A stretch of 8,739 bases of DNA from Myxococcales bacterium (GCA_020430865.1 JAGQIY010000497.1:1-8739), one strand, 5' to 3'. Positions 1-7,402 are shown, counted from the stretch's first letter. Program-made: numbers and translations. The notes: generated from the letters alone by a model not told the origin.

Positions 1-23
1 CATATGGCTAGCGTCTTCTTCAC

Positions 24-86
24 CTGAAAAGGGACCCCCGGTGTGGTTGTTTGGTGTGGCAACCCCAACAACACCGGGCTTTTCAG
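24..86. repeat. Long bulged stem-loop, possible terminator
   Basis: CTGAAAAG (24-31) pairs perfectly with CTTTTCAG (79-86). After a five-base bulge on the left arm only (32-36), CCCGGTGT (37-44) pairs perfectly with ACACCGGG (71-78). The inner loop (45-70) can form a further small hairpin, GGTTG (45-49) with CAACC (60-64). That gives sixteen paired bases in the main stem. There is no run of T after either arm, so a classical intrinsic terminator is not proven. The outer arm overlaps a possible TGA stop at 25-27, which would suit a terminator for a gene to the left. A structured RNA or a remnant of a small inverted-repeat element are alternatives. Confidence 0.6.
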
Positions 87-180
87 ACAAATTCCCGCTC
101 GACGAAGATTCGAGCGCTAGATCGGGGTCTAGTCTCCCTGGCGCATCCCTGCTCATTTTCTCGGGGTTGGCGAGAGCGAG

Positions 181-247
181 GGTGCTCAATCCGCGCGGAT
201 CAGCACGGATGCTGCCCGAGAACGCAGTCTTCCAGCGGTCTGCTGGT
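181..247. repeat. Dispersed repeat, copy 1
   Basis: The first 23 bases (181-203) are identical to 5015-5037, and the similarity continues imperfectly for about 45 more bases. The identical core contains the 12-base palindrome ATCCGCGCGGAT (189-200). Downstream, both copies keep a CTGC...GCAG pairing separated by eight bases. Here the next outer pair would be G-T, while in copy 2 it is G-C, which favours conservation of structure. A further local stem, CCAGC/GCTGG (232-236 with 242-246), is seen only in this copy. The element probably belongs to a dispersed intergenic family of this genome; its function is unknown. Confidence 0.65.
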
Positions 248-249
248 GA

Positions 250-268
250 GGCGAATCTGTGATTCGCC
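250..268. repeat. Perfect 8-bp hairpin with 3-base loop
   Basis: GGCGAATC (250-257) pairs perfectly with GATTCGCC (261-268) around the loop TGT. It sits directly after dispersed repeat copy 1 and about 100 bases before the GFA-type gene. No T tract follows on either strand. It could be the last stem of the repeat element or a weak transcription stop; copy 2 has no obvious counterpart at the same offset. Confidence 0.5.
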
Positions 269-369
269 GAACGAGTCGACACAGCGTTCCCTCGTCTCGA
301 AAAGGCGCACCGAGTCTTGCAGCGAACTACGGAGACAGGACACTGGTCGGATGGCTATACTTCGAGGCG

Positions 370-870
370 ATGAAGCTCGAAGGCTCGTGCCACTGTGGGA
401 AGGTGCGGTTCCGGCTCGAAAGCCACGAGCCGGTGCCGTACCAGCGTTGCTACTGCTCGATCTGTCGCAAGACCGGCGGCGCTGGCGGCTACATGATCAA
501 CCTGGGCGGCGACGCGAAGACGCTGGAGGTGGACGGTGGGGAGCATGTTCGCATCTATCGTGCAACGCTCACGCGCAAGAACGACGCCGGGCAGCGCGAG
601 GAGTATCCGAGCCGCCACGAGCGACATTTCTGTGGGGAATGTGGCTCTCACCTCTGGGCCTTCAACAGTCGCTGGCCGGAGCTAGTGCATCCGGTTTCGA
701 GCGCCATCGACAGCGAGCTGCCAAGGCCACCCGAGAACACGCACATGATGCTCGACTCGAAGGCGAGCTGGGTGGAGCCGAGCGTCGGACCGAACGATCG
801 CAGCTTCGCCGAGTATCCCGACACCAGTCTGGCGCAGTGGCATGCCGACCACGGCCTGACCAGCGAGTGA
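370..870 (+). CDS. GFA/CENP-V family zinc-binding protein
   Basis: The 166-residue product is a single-domain member of the GFA (glutathione-dependent formaldehyde-activating enzyme-like) / CENP-V fold. The zinc ligands are all present: C7-x-C9, the C27-x-C29-x-x-C32 cluster, and C88-x-x-C91 in FCGECG. Residues 105-140 (HPVSSAID, then THMMLD and KASWVEP) match the conserved C-terminal part of the bacterial family. Members bind zinc in the cytoplasm. Most have no proven reaction, and the glutathione-formaldehyde name comes from one founding enzyme, so the substrate is unknown. The ATG at 370 was chosen because family homology begins at once (MKLEGSCHCG). The open frame extends back to 259 without conserved sequence. 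The ribosome site is poor (GAGG only two bases upstream). The stop is three bases before the glycosyltransferase start, so the two are probably co-transcribed. Confidence 0.93.
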   Translation: MKLEGSCHCGKVRFRLESHEPVPYQRCYCSICRKTGGAGGYMINLGGDAKTLEVDGGEHVRIYRATLTRKNDAGQREEYPSRHERHFCGECGSHLWAFNSRWPELVHPVSSAIDSELPRPPENTHMMLDSKASWVEPSVGPNDRSFAEYPDTSLAQWHADHGLTSE

Positions 871-873
871 TCC

Positions 874-1980
874 GTGGGGGAGCAAGAGAAGCCGCTGCTC
901 GCCCTGGTGATGATCGTGAAGAACGAGGCGGCGGGCATGCGCCGCACGCTGGAATCGGTGAAGAACTGCGTCGATACCTGGAGCATCCTCGACACTGGAT
1001 CGACGGATGGCACTCAGGACATCATCCGCGAGGTGCTCGGTGCGCTGCCGGGAGAGCTGCACTCGGGGCCGTTCGTGAATTTCGAGGCGACTCGCAACCG
1101 CGCGCTCGAGCTTGCGGGAGAGCGAGCGGTGTTCGACCTGCTGCTCAATGGCGATGACGCCCTGCGCGAAGGCGAAGCGCTGCGCGCCTTCTGCGAGACC
1201 AGGAGGCACAGCCAGCGTGCCGAAGACGAAGCCTTTCAGGTACGCGTGCGCTACAGCGCCGAGTTGATTCACGACTCGCCGCGTGTCGTGCGCGCCAGCG
1301 CTGGTTGGCGATATCTCGGCGTCACCCACGAGATCCTGTGCCACCCCGAGCGCGATCCGCCGCTCGAGCGCGTCCCGGGGGCCTGGATCGAGCATGACCT
1401 GAGGCCGGAGGACGATCGGACTCGTCGCTGGGAAGAGGACCTGGAGTTGCTGCGTGAGGACCTCGAGCGTCGGCCTGGCGACACGCGCTCCACGTTCTAC
1501 CTCGCGCAGACCTACGAGTGTCTCGGGCGTCTCGAGGAGGCGGAGGAGACCTACCAGCAGCGTGTCGCGCTCGGAGGCTGGGAAGAGGAAGTATACGAGT
1601 CGCTGTTCCGGCTCGGACGCGTGGCAGAGGCTCGTGGCGTGAGCTGGGCGGAGTGCCAGCAGCGCTACCTGGACGCCTTTGCGCACTCACCTTACCGCGC
1701 GGAACCTCTGTTCGCCGTCGCCTGGCACTGGTATCAAGCTCAGAACTGGCCCCTGTGCTACCTGTTCGCGAAGCGGGGCGCGGAGATCCCGTTTCCCGAT
1801 CGAGCGAGGCTGTTCGTCGACGTGACCGTGTACGAGAGCAAGCTGCTCGATCTGGTCGGGACGTCGGCCTACTACGTCGGCGAGTTTGCGTCGGGGCGCG
1901 CGGCGCTGGAGCGGCTCTTGAAGGCCAACCCGGGCGACGCGCGCCTGGTCGCGAACCTGAAGCTATATCCGCCGGGATGA
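874..1980 (+). CDS. Family-2 glycosyltransferase with TPR-like C-terminus
   Basis: The 368-residue protein starts with a GT-A type nucleotide-sugar fold: strand 1 with LVMIVKNEA (11-19), the nucleotide-binding DTGSTDGT (40-47), NFEATRNRAL (69-78), and the position of the metal-binding DxD read as NGDD (92-95). GVTHE (149-153) and a downstream HD (174-175) also match SunS-like and TPR-associated GT2 proteins. From about residue 185 the sequence becomes helical with TPR-like units (FYLAQTYECLGRLEEAEETYQQRVALG and later repeats), ending near SAYYVGEFASGRAALERLLKANPGD. No signal peptide or membrane segment is visible, so it is probably cytoplasmic and transfers a sugar to an unknown acceptor. The GTG at 874 keeps the whole first strand; the next in-frame ATG (910) would cut it. 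Asn92 replaces the usual first Asp of DxD; I believe related myxobacterial proteins also vary here, so this need not mean inactivity. Confidence 0.88.
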   Translation: MGEQEKPLLALVMIVKNEAAGMRRTLESVKNCVDTWSILDTGSTDGTQDIIREVLGALPGELHSGPFVNFEATRNRALELAGERAVFDLLLNGDDALREGEALRAFCETRRHSQRAEDEAFQVRVRYSAELIHDSPRVVRASAGWRYLGVTHEILCHPERDPPLERVPGAWIEHDLRPEDDRTRRWEEDLELLREDLERRPGDTRSTFYLAQTYECLGRLEEAEETYQQRVALGGWEEEVYESLFRLGRVAEARGVSWAECQQRYLDAFAHSPYRAEPLFAVAWHWYQAQNWPLCYLFAKRGAEIPFPDRARLFVDVTVYESKLLDLVGTSAYYVGEFASGRAALERLLKANPGDARLVANLKLYPPG

Positions 1981-2021
1981 GAGCGTGGGCCGACGCCGAC
2001 TCGCCGCCCAAGAGCGTCGAC

Positions 2022-3473
<1,452 letters not shown>

Positions 3474-3695
3474 GTTTCATGGTGTCGGCGTCTCGGCGCG
3501 CCCTCGCCGATGCTTATCAAAGAGCTGTGATTTCAAGGAATTGGTTGTTCGGCGTGGGGTGACGCGAGTGCTCGTCGTCGGCGAACGAAGGGCCAAGCGT
3601 GCTACACACCCCAGTCGATGCTTCGCCTGCTTGCTGGCCTGGGACGTTCGCTGACTCGGTTCGCATCGAACCCCACCTCGAGAGCTAATGGGCGT

Positions 3696-3841
3696 GTGCC
3701 GAGGCTCGTGCTGCTGGGTGCGGTCTCTGCCTCACCGCGTGTCCCAACCCGAATCTGTATCAGACGGCGCGCACCACGCCGAAGGGCAAGCTCAGCTACA
3801 GCATCGCCGCGGAGGCCCTGGGTTTCGACGCCGAGACCAGC
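3696..3841 (+). other. Out-of-frame 5' part of the beta-barrel lipoprotein gene
   Basis: In the frame of the downstream barrel gene, reading back from 3842 gives a mature-like lipoprotein start: lipobox LTAC (codons 3731-3742), then PNPNLYQTARTTPKGK and a first strand-like segment (LSYSIAAEALGF). This frame is closed by TAA at 3686-3688, and no ATG, GTG or TTG occurs between that stop and 3842. The missing hydrophobic signal, RLVLLGA (3702-3722), is present in the third frame just upstream. Adding one base, or removing two, at about 3717-3728 would join them into RLVLLGA-x-LCLTAC, a good lipoprotein signal. The true start would then be GTG 3696, ATG 3618 in the same frame, or ATG 3688 if a second small indel is present. 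Either a sequencing error or a real frameshift could explain this. Confidence 0.6.
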
Positions 3842-4396
3842 GTGGAAGACAGCGATGGCAACGTGAGCACGAGCGACACGAGCCACGAGGTGCCGCTGCC
3901 GCCGTCATTCATGCTGCGCTACGGCGCGACCGACGACATTGACCTGGGCTTTCACGTCTACAACTTCGTTTCCCCAGGGTTCGACGCCAAGTTCAATTTC
4001 CTCAGGGATGCGGTGGACGTCGCCCTGGACCCGGGCGTGCAGGTCTACCGCGGGAGCTCCGACGAGACCGACTTCAGCGTGGTCTACGCTCATCTGCCAC
4101 TGATCCTGGATCTGAACTTCAACTCGAGCATCAGCATGGTGCTCGCCCCGGGCATCACCTACGCGTACTCTTCTCTCGACACGAGCACGGACACCATCTT
4201 CACCGACATCAACAGCAACTCCGGGCTGATTGCCCGCGCTGGCATCGGCTTCGACTTCCGAGTCAGCAAGCGCTTCGCCTTGCACCCGGAGGTCACGTTC
4301 CTGCGCGCGCTCAACGACTCCAACTGGACCACGTACGTCGCCGGACTCGGCTTCAACTTCGGTCACCTCCCGAGCTTCAGCGACCTCGATCAGTAG
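3842..4396 (+). CDS. Outer-membrane beta-barrel protein (N-terminus probably frameshifted)
   Basis: The 184-residue frame from the GTG at 3842 shows alternating, aromatic-rich strands typical of a small outer-membrane barrel: PSFMLRYGATDDIDLGFHVY, FDAKFNFL, VDVALDPGVQVY, HLPLILDLNF, SMVLAPGITYAYSS, GLIARAGIGFDFRVS, FALHPEVTFL and finally YVAGLGFNFG. The last strand is followed by a short polar tail. The GTG start is only what the frame permits. Coding-like sequence in the same frame extends back to a lipobox cysteine at 3740, so the real mature protein is probably about 218 residues and a lipoprotein, with its signal sequence in a different frame (3696-3730). The function beyond a membrane barrel is not recognisable. 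It is transcribed away from the kinase gene and converges on the small lipoprotein gene with 58 bases between stops. If the frameshift is real, this is a pseudogene. Confidence 0.72.
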   Translation: MEDSDGNVSTSDTSHEVPLPPSFMLRYGATDDIDLGFHVYNFVSPGFDAKFNFLRDAVDVALDPGVQVYRGSSDETDFSVVYAHLPLILDLNFNSSISMVLAPGITYAYSSLDTSTDTIFTDINSNSGLIARAGIGFDFRVSKRFALHPEVTFLRALNDSNWTTYVAGLGFNFGHLPSFSDLDQ

Positions 4397-4454
4397 CTGA
4401 TTGCTCACCGCTCGCGTGAACGGTGCCCCACGACCGGTGCCGCGTGAACAGGCG

Positions 4455-4952
4455 TCAATGCGCTTGCAGGCTGATGTGACACTCGCTGCTGGTCGGTACG
4501 CTGCCGCAGACCTTGGCGGCCGCAGGGAGCCACACGCACTGGCGCTTCTGTGGGAGGCCGATGCGCGTGATCTTGTCGGTCTTGGCGACCTGCGCGTTCC
4601 ACGTCTCCGGCGTCAGCGGGTTCACTGAATAGTCGACGTACTGCTGTGGTGCCTTGGCGAAGCCGGCGGCGGGCTTGTCGGGGATGTCGGTGCACTCCCA
4701 GATCTTCTCCAGACCCATGCCCTGGAACCTCGTCTCGAAGCCGCTCTTGAGCTCGTTGACGTCGACCTTGCTGCGCTTGTAGAAGAGCCGGATCTGCGGG
4801 GGTTGCGAGCCGTAGGTGCTCATCGGGATGGCGTTGCTGAGCCCTTCCGTGGGGACATACGGCTCCCACGGCGCAGGTACTTTCACCTTCTTGCAGGCCA
4901 GCAGCGCTGCACAACACACCAAGAGCCCCGATACCGCTGCCCGCGTATTCAT
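4455..4952 (-). CDS. Small predicted lipoprotein of unknown function
   Basis: The 165-residue product has a short basic start (MNTR), a hydrophobic stretch and the lipobox ALLAC with Cys20, so it is predicted to be processed by signal peptidase II and lipid-anchored in the envelope. The mature part begins with KKVKVPAPWEPYVP and carries four cysteines (in ECTD, QCVW, VCGS, ECHI), which could form two disulfides outside the cytoplasm. I do not recognise the domain. The ATG at 4952 is preferred over the GTG two codons upstream (4958) because AGGG (4960-4963) then lies seven bases before the start; with GTG the spacing would be too short. Upstream lies a gap with a dispersed repeat copy, so it is probably not tightly coupled to the MurE-like gene. 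Confidence 0.8.
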   Translation of the reverse strand: MNTRAAVSGLLVCCAALLACKKVKVPAPWEPYVPTEGLSNAIPMSTYGSQPPQIRLFYKRSKVDVNELKSGFETRFQGMGLEKIWECTDIPDKPAAGFAKAPQQYVDYSVNPLTPETWNAQVAKTDKITRIGLPQKRQCVWLPAAAKVCGSVPTSSECHISLQAH

Positions 4953-5014
4953 CCTCACACCCTAACAGGTGTTGGAGAAACCGCCTGCCAATAACAGCCA
5001 GCGTGCCCGCATAC

Positions 5015-5082
5015 GGTGCTCAATCCGCGCGGATCAGGACGCAGGCTGCTGGAAGGCGCAGCCATCCACTGGCCTGCTAGAC
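5015..5082. repeat. Dispersed repeat, copy 2
   Basis: The 23 bases at 5015-5037 are identical to 181-203, including the palindrome ATCCGCGCGGAT (5023-5034), followed by weaker similarity to about 5082. GGCTGC (5044-5049) pairs perfectly with GCAGCC (5057-5062), at the place where copy 1 keeps the CTGC...GCAG core. The repeat runs into the 3' end of the MurE-like gene and covers its stop codon (5077-5079). On the - strand it is therefore transcribed as the tail of that message, where it could act in termination or RNA stability. No T tract is visible. Confidence 0.65.
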
Positions 5083-6318
5083 GGTGGGCGGCTGCTCTGG
5101 CAACGCGCGTCGGACCAGCTCGTGGTCACCTCGCCCGTGCTTCGACCCGGCGCTCTCGACACCCGTTTCGTGACCCTTGCCCGCGATGATCACGGTGTCG
5201 CGAGGCCCTGCAGCGCGCAGCGTCTGTTCGATGGCGAGCGCTCGATCGAGCTGGATCTGGGGGGGAGGCGCGCCTTCGACGCGCTTCAGGCCCTCCGCGA
5301 TGGCTGCGGCGATGGCTCGAGGTGACTCGTCTCTGGGGTTGTCACTGGTCAACACCACGTGGTCCGCGATCGCCGCGGCCTTGCCCATCTCGGGGCGCTT
5401 GTCCTTGTCGCGGTTACCCCCGGCTCCGAACACCACCCACAGCTCGCCCTCGCACAGCGCGCGCGCGGTCTGCAGCGTACGGCTCAAGGCGTCCGGCGTG
5501 TGCGCGTAGTCGATCACGACGTAGGGCTCGCGGTGCACCACCTCGAAGCGTCCTCTGGGGGCTTGCTGCGATGCGAGGACGCGGGCGGCGCGAGCGGCAG
5601 GCGCTCCCAGGGCGGCGGCCATGATCAGCGCAGCCAGGGCGTTCTCCATGAAGATCTCGCCGATCGCGCCGAGCTCGAGCTGCTCCGGCAGCTCGAGCGC
5701 GCGGGCAGACTCCGTCAAGGCCACCACCCGCGCCCGCGTCCCCTGCCAGCTGACGCGGATGTCCTCGACGCTCACGTCGAGCGGCAGCTGGGGCTCGCCC
5801 CGGGAGGCGGCGCCGTAGAACAGCTTCTTCACGTGGGGTGGAGTGACCTCCGACAGCAGCGGCGCGACCTCGTCGGCGCCGTTGATCACCGCGGTGGCAC
5901 CTGGATGGAGGTGCAAGAAGAGCTGGGCCTTGGAGGCGAAGTAGTGCTCTGGACTCTGGTGCGCGTCCAGGTGGTCATGGCTGAGGTTCGTGAATATTGC
6001 CGCGCGGAAGGGCCATTTCTGAGCCAGGCCGAGGGCGAGCACCTCGCTGGTGACCTCGAGGGCCACGAAGCGCGCGCCAGCGCGGTGTGCGCGGAGCATC
6101 AGCTGCAGGAAGCCGCGGTAGGTCTTCGGGAGATCGGCTTGCTCTTCTTCACCGATGTACAGTCCGATGGTGGTCGTCCGCGGTACCGGCGGCTCGAAGT
6201 CGTTCAAGATTGCCGCGAGGAAACTAGTTGTGCTGGTCTTTCCGTTGGTGCCGGTGACGCCGACGGTGGTGAAGCCGTCGCTCCAGTCGGGTGGATCTGG
6301 GAACGGTTTGTGCGCCAT
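5077..6318 (-). CDS. MurE-like Mur ligase lacking the N-terminal domain
   Basis: The product (413 residues from ATG 6318) has the central and C-terminal domains of Mur ligases. Numbering from two codons upstream, it shows the ATP-binding TGTNGKTSTT (24-33), TNLSHDHLDAH (112-122), the presumed carbamylated Lys132 in SKAQLF, VIDYAHTPDAL (270-280), GAGGNRDKDKRPEM (300-313), DNPR (328-331) and AGKGHE (381-386). DNPR is the signature of MurE enzymes that add meso-diaminopimelate to UDP-MurNAc-dipeptide. MurE is usually near 490 residues with a domain of about 85-90 residues that binds the UDP moiety. Here the P-loop begins at residue 24 and an in-frame TAG (6328-6330) lies just upstream, so that domain is absent. 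The usual EVSSHxL reads EVTSEVL (90-96). The gene is outside a dcw cluster. It may be a paralogue with another peptide substrate, or the only MurE in an unusual form. Confidence 0.85.
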   Translation of the reverse strand: MAHKPFPDPPDWSDGFTTVGVTGTNGKTSTTSFLAAILNDFEPPVPRTTTIGLYIGEEEQADLPKTYRGFLQLMLRAHRAGARFVALEVTSEVLALGLAQKWPFRAAIFTNLSHDHLDAHQSPEHYFASKAQLFLHLHPGATAVINGADEVAPLLSEVTPPHVKKLFYGAASRGEPQLPLDVSVEDIRVSWQGTRARVVALTESARALELPEQLELGAIGEIFMENALAALIMAAALGAPAARAARVLASQQAPRGRFEVVHREPYVVIDYAHTPDALSRTLQTARALCEGELWVVFGAGGNRDKDKRPEMGKAAAIADHVVLTSDNPRDESPRAIAAAIAEGLKRVEGAPPPQIQLDRALAIEQTLRAAGPRDTVIIAGKGHETGVESAGSKHGRGDHELVRRALPEQPPTV

Positions 6319-6352
6319 CGCCAAAGCCTACTCAACTTGCCACGAGGCACGA

Positions 6353-6380
6353 AGCGGCGCTGGTGTTGACCAGCGCCGCT
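6353..6380. terminator. Perfect 12-bp hairpin between lipoprotein and MurE-like gene
   Basis: AGCGGCGCTGGT (6353-6364) pairs without mismatch with ACCAGCGCCGCT (6369-6380) around the loop GTTG. It lies 65 bases after the stop of the cysteine-rich lipoprotein and 34 bases before the ATG of the MurE-like gene, both on the - strand. The most likely role is transcription termination or attenuation between the two genes. No clear U tract follows on the - strand, so it may work as a pause site, as an RNA 3' end protector or with Rho. Confidence 0.6.
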
Positions 6381-6445
6381 CGCGGGCAAGCGTGCTCTTG
6401 CACGCCGGGTCGAGGGGCAATTCAGTGCACCTCCCCCCCAAACCC

Positions 6446-7180
6446 TCACTCGGCGGACGTGTACAGAACGCCTTCCGCACACACCGTCACGTCGCACTCC
6501 GTCGCCATGCAGCCTTCGAAGAAGGTGCGCATCGCGCTGTTCAGGCCGCTCATGTAGTTCTGGCAGTCCGTGACGTCGACGGTGCCGACGCAGGTGGTGA
6601 TGATGTTCCCGCATGCGGTCTCGACGGCGGCGTCGGGACAGGAGTTGCTGAGCGCGGTGAACACGCACTGCTCCGCTTCGACCCCGTCACACTTGTCCGT
6701 CATGTTCGTGAAGCAGTCCGCGACGGCCTCGTCGCGGCCGGGTTGCAGCTTTCCCGACACCTGCGGACACAGGTAGGCACGCGCGTCGCAGTCTCCCTCG
6801 TTGGTCGGGATGGGGAAATCGTTGCAGTCGATGGCGACGCCCACGGAGTCGTCGCAGGTCGCGCCGCCGGTCCCGCCCGTCGCGCCGCCGGTCCCGCCCG
6901 TCGCTCCACCGCTTCCGCCCGTCGCTCCGCCGCTTCCACCCGTCGTGCCGCCAGTTCCAGCGGTCGCGCCCGTGCCTCCGGTCGAGCCCCCGGTGCCCGC
7001 GGTCGAGCTTCCGCCCGTCCCGCTGCCCGCGGATCCAGCGCTACCACCGCTGCCCGCGTTGCCACCGTTGCCGGTACCCGCGGTTCCGCCCGTGTTTCCG
7101 TCGTCTGACTCCTTGATCACGCAAGCCTGCGCGGCCAACGCGCCTACCAACAACAAAGCCTTGGTTCGATCGATCAACAT
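6446..7180 (-). CDS. Cysteine-rich lipoprotein with Gly/Ser/Thr linker
   Basis: The 244-residue protein begins MLIDRTKALLLVGALAAQAC, a basic start, hydrophobic core and lipobox ending at Cys20, so it is predicted to be lipid-anchored in the envelope. Residues about 28-107 are an almost pure Gly/Ser/Thr/Ala linker with heptad repeats such as GGSGGAT and GGTGGAT. Residues 109-244 form a compact domain with 14 cysteines (first CDDS, last VCAEG), an even number consistent with seven disulfides in an oxidising compartment. This signal-linker-Cys-rich layout is common among myxobacterial envelope proteins. I do not recognise the domain and propose no ligand. ATG 7180 is well supported by GGGAGGAA eight bases upstream; the frame extends to 7315 but without conserved features. 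The next gene downstream follows after a strong hairpin. Confidence 0.88.
   Translation of the reverse strand: MLIDRTKALLLVGALAAQACVIKESDDGNTGGTAGTGNGGNAGSGGSAGSAGSGTGGSSTAGTGGSTGGTGATAGTGGTTGGSGGATGGSGGATGGTGGATGGTGGATCDDSVGVAIDCNDFPIPTNEGDCDARAYLCPQVSGKLQPGRDEAVADCFTNMTDKCDGVEAEQCVFTALSNSCPDAAVETACGNIITTCVGTVDVTDCQNYMSGLNSAMRTFFEGCMATECDVTVCAEGVLYTSAE
6858..6941 (-). repeat. 21-bp coding tandem repeat (four units)
   Basis: Four consecutive 21-base units (6858-6878, 6879-6899, 6900-6920, 6921-6941) encode a Gly-Gly-Ser/Thr-Gly-Gly-Ala-Thr heptad in the linker of the lipoprotein. The first two units are identical and the next two differ at a few positions. A more diverged fifth unit follows (6942-6962). 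Such repeats can change copy number by slippage in multiples of seven residues, altering linker length without breaking the frame. Confidence 0.85.
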
Positions 7181-7188
7181 CTTGAAGC

Positions 7189-7196
7189 TTCCTCCC
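7189..7196 (-). promoter_or_regulatory. Strong ribosome binding site of the Cys-rich lipoprotein
   Basis: On the - strand GGGAGGAA ends eight bases before the ATG at 7180. It is the best Shine-Dalgarno sequence in the window and decides this start over upstream alternatives in the same frame. Confidence 0.8.
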
Positions 7197-7369
7197 AACC
7201 CACGGTCGCTGTGAGCGAAGGCATCCCCCACGCGCACGCCGTCAGCATACGTACGCACCCTTGGCGCACGCCCTTCCCAAACCTCGAACATCCGCGGGAT
7301 ACGCGCCTGCTGCAAGCGCGGAGTGCCGAGTCGCCCTCGGTTCTCGTCGGAGCTCCGGTCGTGATCTCT

Positions 7370-7402
7370 GCGCTAATTCCGCGCTAATTTCGCGCTATTT
7401 CC
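7370..7402. repeat. Three 11-bp tandem repeats over the doxX stop codon
   Basis: GCGCTAATTCC (7370-7380), GCGCTAATTTC (7381-7391) and GCGCTATTTCC (7392-7402) are consecutive near-identical units, followed by a further GCGCG. The stop codon of the DoxX gene (7395-7397) lies in the third unit, so the repeat forms the end of the gene and its 3' tail. The units are more AT-rich than their surroundings. This may be replication slippage or a protein-binding array. Confidence 0.75.

Larger units (their letters stand above)
1..369. other. Gene-free left edge with hairpins and a repeat copy
   Basis: I find no credible gene here. The open frames that cross this stretch read as arginine-rich, low-complexity protein typical of shadow frames in GC-rich DNA, and none joins a recognisable domain. 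The first 27 bases could be the last codons of a gene entering from the left (frame 1 ends with TGA at 25-27), but nine codons are too few to judge. What can be seen is a long imperfect stem-loop (24-86), a short CTAGA/TCTAG inverted repeat (117-121 with 128-132), a dispersed repeat copy (181-247) and a perfect 8-bp hairpin (250-268). The promoter of the following gene should lie here, but no clear -35/-10 pair stands out. Confidence 0.6.

Noticed and set aside
1..12. CATATGGCTAGC resembles a cloning-vector junction (NdeI and NheI sites)
   Set aside because: Only 12 bases match and the following sequence is not vector-like, so chance at an arbitrary window edge is the simpler explanation.
51..1157. 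Long 368-codon + strand open frame crossing the GFA and glycosyltransferase genes
   Set aside because: It is arginine-rich, has no domain, and overlaps two well-supported genes in another frame; GC-rich DNA commonly produces such shadows.
3513..3536. Possible - strand promoter of the kinase (TTGAAA and GATAAG)
   Set aside because: The spacing between the two hexamers is about 12 bases, too short, and the -10 match is only four of six; the relative AT-richness alone is not enough.
4397..4454. Possible bidirectional terminator between the barrel and the small lipoprotein
   Set aside because: Only a 5-bp CACCG/CGGTG pairing with a long loop could be found and there is no T tract.
5359..6369. 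336-codon + strand open frame opposite the MurE-like gene
   Set aside because: It is a complement shadow of the ligase without any domain or plausible start context.
6155..7108. 317-codon + strand open frame opposite the Cys-rich lipoprotein
   Set aside because: Its composition (long Ala/Arg/Ser runs) mirrors the Gly-rich repeat on the other strand, and the lipoprotein has a signal, lipobox and strong ribosome site.
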